Assembly (NCBI GenBank): GCA_001931875.2
Contig: MSJH02000618.1
Coordinates: forward strand, 1 to 12,544
DNA: 12,544 nucleotides
Direction of reading: 5' to 3'
Origin: Byssochlamys sp. IMV 00236
Lineage: Eukaryota; Ascomycota; Eurotiomycetes; Eurotiales; Thermoascaceae
Below are positions 8,914 through 12,544 of this stretch, in pieces. The notes beneath the pieces were generated by a model. It ran no database searches, was not told the origin of the DNA, and saw only the letters and a list, made by a program, of their open reading frames with translations. Each line of letters starts with the position of its first letter. Position 1 is the first letter of the stretch. Position numbers and translations under genes: made by a program.

Positions 8914-8932
8914 AGTGGAAGCATCTGATTGG
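8914..8932 (-). promoter_or_regulatory. ERSE-like element (CCAAT-N9-CCACT) upstream of HAC1
   Basis: On the minus strand the bases read CCAAT, nine bases, CCACT. The ER-stress response element of animals is CCAAT-N9-CCACG, so only the last base differs. It lies 12 bp upstream of a TATA-like box and 112 bp from the HAC1-like ATG, where a proximal activator site would be expected. The orientation is inverted. A functional role is inference; CCAAT boxes alone are common in fungal promoters. Confidence 0.4.
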
Positions 8933-8943
8933 CCAAGAAAGAA

Positions 8944-8950
8944 TTATAAA
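8944..8950 (+). promoter_or_regulatory. TATA-like box for the HAC1-type gene
   Basis: TTATAAA, 94 bp upstream of the ATG at 9044. Initiation some 30-50 bp downstream would start the transcript just before the leader segment at 9004-9021. An alternative, TATATAAATA, lies at 8797-8806. Confidence 0.4.
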
Positions 8951-9003
8951 CATTAAACAACCTGCGTAGCTTTTTTCTTTTTTTCTTTAGTTTTAATCTT
9001 TTC

Positions 9004-9021
9004 TCCATTGGGTGGTGGTGA
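9004..9021 (+). promoter_or_regulatory. 5' leader segment complementary to the HAC1 intron
   Basis: The 18 bases TCCATTGGGTGGTGGTGA are a perfect Watson-Crick reverse complement of 9507-9524 inside the predicted IRE1 intron. They end 22 nt before the ATG. In S. cerevisiae HAC1 an equivalent leader-intron duplex blocks translation of the unspliced mRNA; the same role here is inferred from complementarity and position. Confidence 0.8.
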
Positions 9022-9043
9022 ATTTCTTTTGTTTTGTTTAATA

Positions 9044-9758
9044 ATGTCAGACATCAACAACAACAACAACAATAACAACAATACCGATCTTATCTCTGAA
9101 TTCTTGTCTTTACCTGTTGACTTCAAAGTTGACCCTCTTGTTGTCCCTACAACTAAATCTGTTGTACGTTTAAAGAAGTCAAGAATATCACTGGAAGATA
9201 AAGATCAAAAGACAAAGGAAAGAATTTTACGAAACAGAGCAGCAGCACAAGAATCTAGAGATAAAAAGCGTAGATACGTTTCTGAACTAGAATCTAGTAA
9301 TAAAAAACTATCTGAAGAAAATGAACAATTGAAAAAGAGGATCAAGACCTTGGAGGATCAACAGGCTTTAATAGCTTGTCAATTCGAAGCCTTGCAAAAA
9401 TTGAATCCTTTCTTGCTTAATGACTTTTGCGGTTCAGCACGGATCGTAAAGAAGGAAATGGTTTATTAAAGATTGAACTCACCCACCGTTTACAACTGCT
9501 GCCATATCACCACCACCCAATGGAAACATTTGCCTAAACCAACACTTCCTTTTCCCCGCAGTGGAGGTTATTAAACAAGGAGGATCCACAAGTGAACACA
9601 GTTTGCTAGTGCCAACCAATATGTTACCATCACCTGTACTATCACCTTCTTTATCAACAGATGAAGACTCAGTGTATTCTCCAAGTAATCAAACAATTCC
9701 TTTGGATGATTTGCTAGACTGGGATGGTCAACAACAAGTCCTTCATGGTTCTTCTTAA
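9044..9758 (+). CDS. HAC1: HAC1/XBP1-type bZIP transcription factor with IRE1-type intron
   Basis: Master activator of the unfolded protein response, acting in the nucleus on ER chaperone and secretory genes. Predicted spliced exons are 9044-9437 and 9559-9758 (197 aa). Unspliced, the frame ends at 9469 (141 aa). An Asn run (5-13) precedes a basic region with RILRNRAAAQESRDKKRR (60-77; the N-x7-R signature is N64-R72). The zipper heptads are L82, L89, L96, L103, I110 and L117. NRAAAQESR resembles the Hac1/XBP1 basic region. The second exon adds a Ser/Pro/acidic tail (SPVLSPSLSTDEDSVYSPS, then PLDDLLDWDG), a likely activation domain. Intron ends lie in IRE1-like hairpin loops, not GT-AG. A conventional intron 9432-9561 (GTTCAG...GCAG) would also keep frame but has a poor donor and yields three fewer residues. 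ATG 9044 is the first ATG in frame. Confidence 0.9.
9425..9451 (+). promoter_or_regulatory. 5' IRE1 splice-site hairpin of HAC1 mRNA
   Basis: TTTTGCGGTT (9425-9434) pairs with GATCGTAAAG (9442-9451) over 10 bp as RNA, including four G-U pairs, closing a 7-nt loop CAGCACG. Cutting after the G at loop position 3 (9437) fits IRE1 practice (C-x-G, then cut). Loop position 6 is C where the common consensus has G, a deviation to note. Confidence 0.7.
9507..9524 (+). promoter_or_regulatory. Intron segment complementary to the 5' leader
   Basis: TCACCACCACCCAATGGA pairs perfectly with 9004-9021. It lies wholly within the predicted 121-nt intron (9438-9558), so splicing would remove it and free the leader. 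Confidence 0.8.
9551..9567 (+). promoter_or_regulatory. 3' IRE1 splice-site hairpin of HAC1 mRNA
   Basis: TTTCC (9551-9555) pairs with GGAGG (9563-9567) around the 7-nt loop CCGCAGT, which matches the IRE1 loop pattern C-x-G-x-x-G-x at every fixed position. Cutting after CCG (9558) starts exon 2 at 9559, in phase with the cut at 9437. Confidence 0.75.
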
Positions 9759-9810
9759 CTTCTTCTTTTTCTTTCTTTGCATACTATTCATTTTTACTTC
9801 ATATTTACAC

Positions 9811-9816
9811 AATAAA
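9811..9816 (+). terminator. Poly-A signal (AATAAA) of the HAC1-type gene
   Basis: AATAAA 53 nt after the stop codon of the spliced frame, in AT-rich DNA; canonical sequence and typical distance. Confidence 0.6.
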
Positions 9817-10109
9817 CTCATAATGCACAAAATTTTTCTATTGCTCAGCCTCTTTTATTAGTTCACATGAACTCCATTGCTACCATTTGATCCGAAAAAG
9901 GAAACCGTTAGTTTAGCTAACAAGACCTGAATTACGGGAAGAACACTACGCACACGAGAAGGGTAATGAGCGGACGCTTCCTCTAGTCATTACCTACGTT
10001 GTCACTATCTAACAAGTCTGTCCTGTGGAATATTCTTTATGAAGTTTCATCATAATTACACGTGAGCTAAGTAGTCTTTGTTGATCAAACTGAGTCTATA
10101 AGAAACTTT
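9817..10109. other. Intergenic interval with a hairpin
   Basis: No gene is seen. GGTAATGA (9962-9969) and TCATTACC (9987-9994) form a perfect 8-bp inverted repeat around 17 bases. AGCG-GA-CGCT (9969-9978) offers a competing small hairpin inside it. Confidence 0.6.
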
Positions 10110-10307
10110 ATGGCTCTTATAGAAGAGTACAGCATTGAAAAAGCCAAGCATAGATACAGTTCTGTGAAGCCTAATAGTTTGAGTAACATCATTAACCCAA
10201 TAATACTAAAGCTGACAAAGGAAGAAGACTACTCGGAAATGTCTACTCTGGGTCCTTGCTATTCTCCTTCCCATCCTGAATACCCTTTATACCATTGCTT
10301 CTGCTAA
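10110..10307 (+). CDS. Possible small ORF, 65 aa, unknown
   Basis: It opens with ATG after an AT-rich leader that has a TATAAG-like stretch near 10097. The protein starts MALIEEYSIEKAKHRYSSVK and ends in a Pro/Tyr/Cys-rich tail. I recognise no domain, signal peptide or membrane segment. It lies 85 bp upstream of a Tc1-like transposase relic on the same strand, so it may be host sequence, an element fragment or chance. Only length and plausible composition support it. Confidence 0.25.
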   Translation: MALIEEYSIEKAKHRYSSVKPNSLSNIINPIILKLTKEEDYSEMSTLGPCYSPSHPEYPLYHCFC

Positions 10308-10392
10308 ACATTATTTATAAAAATCATTTATCATATCTCGTTTAATAAACAGTTGACATTTTCTAAGTGGAAGAACTGTGTGTGTGTGTGTT

Positions 10393-10586
10393 GTTGAGTC
10401 AAGTTTTGACATCAATATGCGCTGTAGCAGAGGCTGGTCAGCAAAAGGTTCGGCTGCAATCGTTAGGGCCCCCCTTATACTAAAGCCAATTTGCAGACCG
10501 TTATTGGGGCAATTTCTGTTTTTGATGTCGCCAACTTGACCATGAGAGAGTTTGGAAATGTCCAAGTGGCAGTGGAACGACTGTAA
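10393..10586 (+). pseudogene. Tc1/mariner (IS630-type) DDE transposase relic
   Basis: Frame 1 (from 10393) reads VESSFDINMRCSRGWSAKGS then AAIVRAP. After a one-base shift in a C-run (about 10469-10474) the reading continues PYTKANLQTVIGAISVFDVA to a stop at 10584-10586. This follows the catalytic-core order of Tc1/mariner transposases: the first catalytic stretch (normally D-E-S/T-x-F), R-x-x-x-G-W-x-x-K-G, then T-x-x-x-I-G-A-I-S. The catalytic Asp is absent; a TG microsatellite (10379-10392) lies where it would be encoded. No terminal inverted repeats were found. It is a short, dead internal fragment; any open frame on the opposite strand is its shadow. Confidence 0.65.
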
Positions 10587-10680
10587 TACAAATAGTAAAA
10601 GAAATTGACACGTCTTCCAATGGTTTCTAAACACTTTTTTTTGTCTTGTTACTATAGTAATGATAAAACAGTTGTATCAT

Positions 10681-10686
10681 TTTATT
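10681..10686 (-). terminator. Poly-A signal (AATAAA) downstream of the F-box-type gene
   Basis: AATAAA on the minus strand, about 100 nt beyond the stop codon at 10789. The spacing is reasonable for a fungal 3' UTR. Confidence 0.4.
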
Positions 10687-10788
10687 ATGAAATAGATCAA
10701 TAAAGTCATGGCATCTTAATCATTTTTTAAACACATACACAAACGTGTATATAAAGAGAGAGAGAAAGGTAACATAATACTCTTTAAC

Positions 10789-12278
10789 TTACTGTACTGA
10801 CTTTGATTCACAGTACCAAAGGAATCCAATAGCATATTCATTTTCATCTTCGTACATAGAGTAGTAAGTGTTGTCAATGTTTACAGAACGTACTGACGGT
10901 AAGAGATGTAAGTAACCAACAAGTGATCTACCTTCTATGGCATATACTTTCAGTGTAAGATTATCCACTGTCGAATTCAAAGGCACATTTAGATCTATTG
11001 CAGCTTGTGGCGGCGGTTTGAAGTGCGTTTTTGCCAAGTAATGGAAAGCCTTCATTTGCGTACAGGTAATGGAAATATCTTCAATCCATGCAGTGCTGTC
11101 TCTGTCACTTAATCTCAAGTTCAAGGAAAAGCTTGTGATATTGCGTTGATGCCTTTTGAGCATCTGTAACAACTTTTCTTTATTCTCCGGGGTGTTTTTG
11201 AAATGTATACGTGTCATTCTGGTCTGCTGCAGAGACAACTTTGGAGACATACCTCTCACACTTTCAAAATAAACATGTACGTTGGTCGTGTATTTTAGGT
11301 ACGCTTCAAACAAAGAAAATGATTCCATTCCACTAATTTCATACGTTTGCATTGAGCTTATATATTCCATAAGCCTATCGTTGACATTAGCAAAATAGTC
11401 TTCCAACTGATTTTCAAGAATAAAAGATTCATAGCCAAATCGCAGTATCAAATTTCGAAGATTGGGAAATTTATACATGATATATTCGACAATGTCTATA
11501 TAAGGGGGCCAGCATACATGTAAAGTCATGATGTTTTTGTGCGGCTGTATAGACAATATATCAAGAGGATCTGGTGATATGCTCCTCACATACAATGAAT
11601 ACGTCTTTGAGTTTACGCTTAAAGACGTCAAGTTAGGACAAATTTGGATTATTTCATCATAATCCACGAGCGGCCAAGGGTGTACCGTATAGTCGACAGT
11701 CAAGTGTGTTAAGTTGCTAAACTCTGGTAATCGTTGATAAAGCTCTTTTGTTATTGTAATAGAAGGATGCTCTGGTGGTAGATAGATATGGGTAAGCGAA
11801 TGGCGAAAAAACGAAATAAGTGTGTGTAGCAATCAAGGTAATTGCGATGTTTAATGAATACAAAAGGGTTGGTAAATTCCTTTATATATAACCAGTGCTT
11901 TGATGCAGCAGTGACAAGAGCACGCCAGAAATCATAGTTCCTAATGGCACCCTTAACGCGTTCTGCGTTTGGACAGGCTTCAACAAGTTCATTGATGTAA
12001 AGCTCTGCTGTTTCATAATTTCGGTATCTTGTTTTTAGGCGTATGGTTCGAGTAAGGTGCTCTGCGCTGCTGTTTTTCATACAGTGCAAGAACTTTTCCA
12101 CGATTGTATCGTCGTATAAATTTACTAAGCTATACAGACACGTTTTTGCAACTTGATGTCATCCCTTACAAACAAGCTGATATTGCACTATCCAACTTTT
12201 CTTGTACTTGCCGCTCGCCTGAACATACTTAAATATCTGCTGTAAAATTTCAGTAGGTATCTCATTGAAGCTTGACAT
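10789..12278 (-). pseudogene. F-box/LRR-type gene broken by a TGA and a probable frameshift
   Basis: F-box proteins recruit targets to SCF ubiquitin ligases. From the ATG at 12278 the product begins MSSFNEIPTEILQQIFKYVQ, a clear F-box (P-x-E-I-L-x-x-I-F), and reaches QLVCKG. The next codon is TGA (12161-12159) where F-box proteins normally have Trp (L-V-C-K-x-W). The same frame then stays open (HQVAKTCLYSLV...) to about 11835. There the sense reading moves to another frame (LLHTLISFFRHSLTHIYLP) that runs to the stop at 10789 through leucine-rich stretches such as FSNLTHLTV, CPNLTSLSV and FPNLRNLIL. A one-base loss near 11832-11836 explains the shift; a 92-bp intron 11861-11770 (GTATTC...CAGAG) would also restore frame. 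About 495 residues overall, normal for this type. It could be a young pseudogene or an assembly with two errors. Confidence 0.75.
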
Positions 12279-12544
12279 TTTGAGATAAAGTATACACACG
12301 AATGAGGTGACTATCAAGTAAGGAATAAGGCAAAAGAAAAGTACAGGATATTCCGCACACAATATATCTTGCGATCTTTGTCTGAAAAAGAATCGTACTT
12401 TGTATTCAAGTTATTTATTGGCTTGAAAAAGAAAAGCTAGACTCTTCGTTCACCGAAACTACTCAACATAACTTGTATTCATCCTCCACAGAACGAAGAC
12501 CTGCTCTAGCATCGTGGAGGAAAAAAAAAAAAAAAAAAAAAAAC
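12279..12544. other. Right edge: F-box gene flank ending in poly-A
   Basis: It should include the F-box gene promoter on the minus strand. A plus-strand frame without a start codon (about 12392-12544) stays open to the edge and reads SSFTETTQHNLYSSSTERRP before the A-run. It is too short to call. The window closes in a run of about 24 A, probably an assembly break. Confidence 0.45.

Noticed and set aside
9493..9502. CTGCTGC as an alternative IRE1 loop
   Set aside because: It fits the C-x-G-x-x-G-x pattern, but the flanking bases do not pair into a stem.
9446..9561. A conventional GTAAAG...GCAG intron in the HAC1-type gene
   Set aside because: It has the better-looking donor, but splicing there leads into a frame that stops after about 15 codons and loses the Ser/Pro/acidic tail.
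10311..10634. A 107-residue minus-strand frame
   Set aside because: It overlaps the plus-strand transposase relic, which has recognisable motifs; the minus-strand reading shows none.

Overview
The window looks like nuclear DNA of an early-diverging filamentous fungus, most likely Mucoromycota (Mucorales-like). The grounds are AT-rich intergenic DNA, intron-dense genes with very short GT-AG introns (49-59 bp in the two clean genes), an F-box/LRR-type gene, and decayed Fanzor (eukaryotic TnpB) and Tc1-like transposase remnants. The taxonomic call is inference; no rRNA or other marker is present.

Layout. Positions 1-1129 are the first copy of a direct repeat whose second copy is 5440-6568. The first copy carries only the 3' end of a sphingosine kinase gene; the second is joined to the rest of that gene (6262-7938, minus strand, five exons, about 488 aa). 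Between the copies lie a 5'-truncated, frameshifted Fanzor relic (1130-2390), a stretch with 87-bp tandem repeats and a strong hairpin (2595-2976), a two-exon gene with a PD-(D/E)XK-nuclease-like C-terminal half (3622-5135), and two long poly-A tracts. The simplest reading is a tandem duplication of a 5439-bp unit. It truncated the Fanzor gene on one side and made the sphingosine kinase fragment on the other.

The most notable locus is 8914-9816: a HAC1/XBP1-type bZIP gene of the unfolded protein response. The bZIP frame stops soon after the zipper. A second open frame downstream encodes a Ser/Pro/acidic tail like an activation domain. Two RNA hairpins with 7-nt loops (9425-9451 and 9551-9567) sit where IRE1 would cut, and removing the 121 nt between their loop cut points joins the two frames exactly. 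The predicted intron also holds an 18-nt segment (9507-9524) that is a perfect reverse complement of the 5' leader (9004-9021). That is the arrangement by which yeast HAC1 mRNA is translationally blocked until IRE1 removes the intron. A CCAAT-N9-CCACT ERSE-like element lies just upstream of a TATA-like box.

The right part (9817-12544) holds a possible small ORF, a Tc1/mariner-like transposase relic (10393-10586), and an F-box/LRR-type gene on the minus strand with an in-frame TGA and a probable single-base frameshift (10789-12278). The window ends in another poly-A run, so both edges may be assembly breaks at homopolymers. Another Tc1-like relic probably lies at 8161-8665. I found no tRNA, rRNA or CRISPR array.
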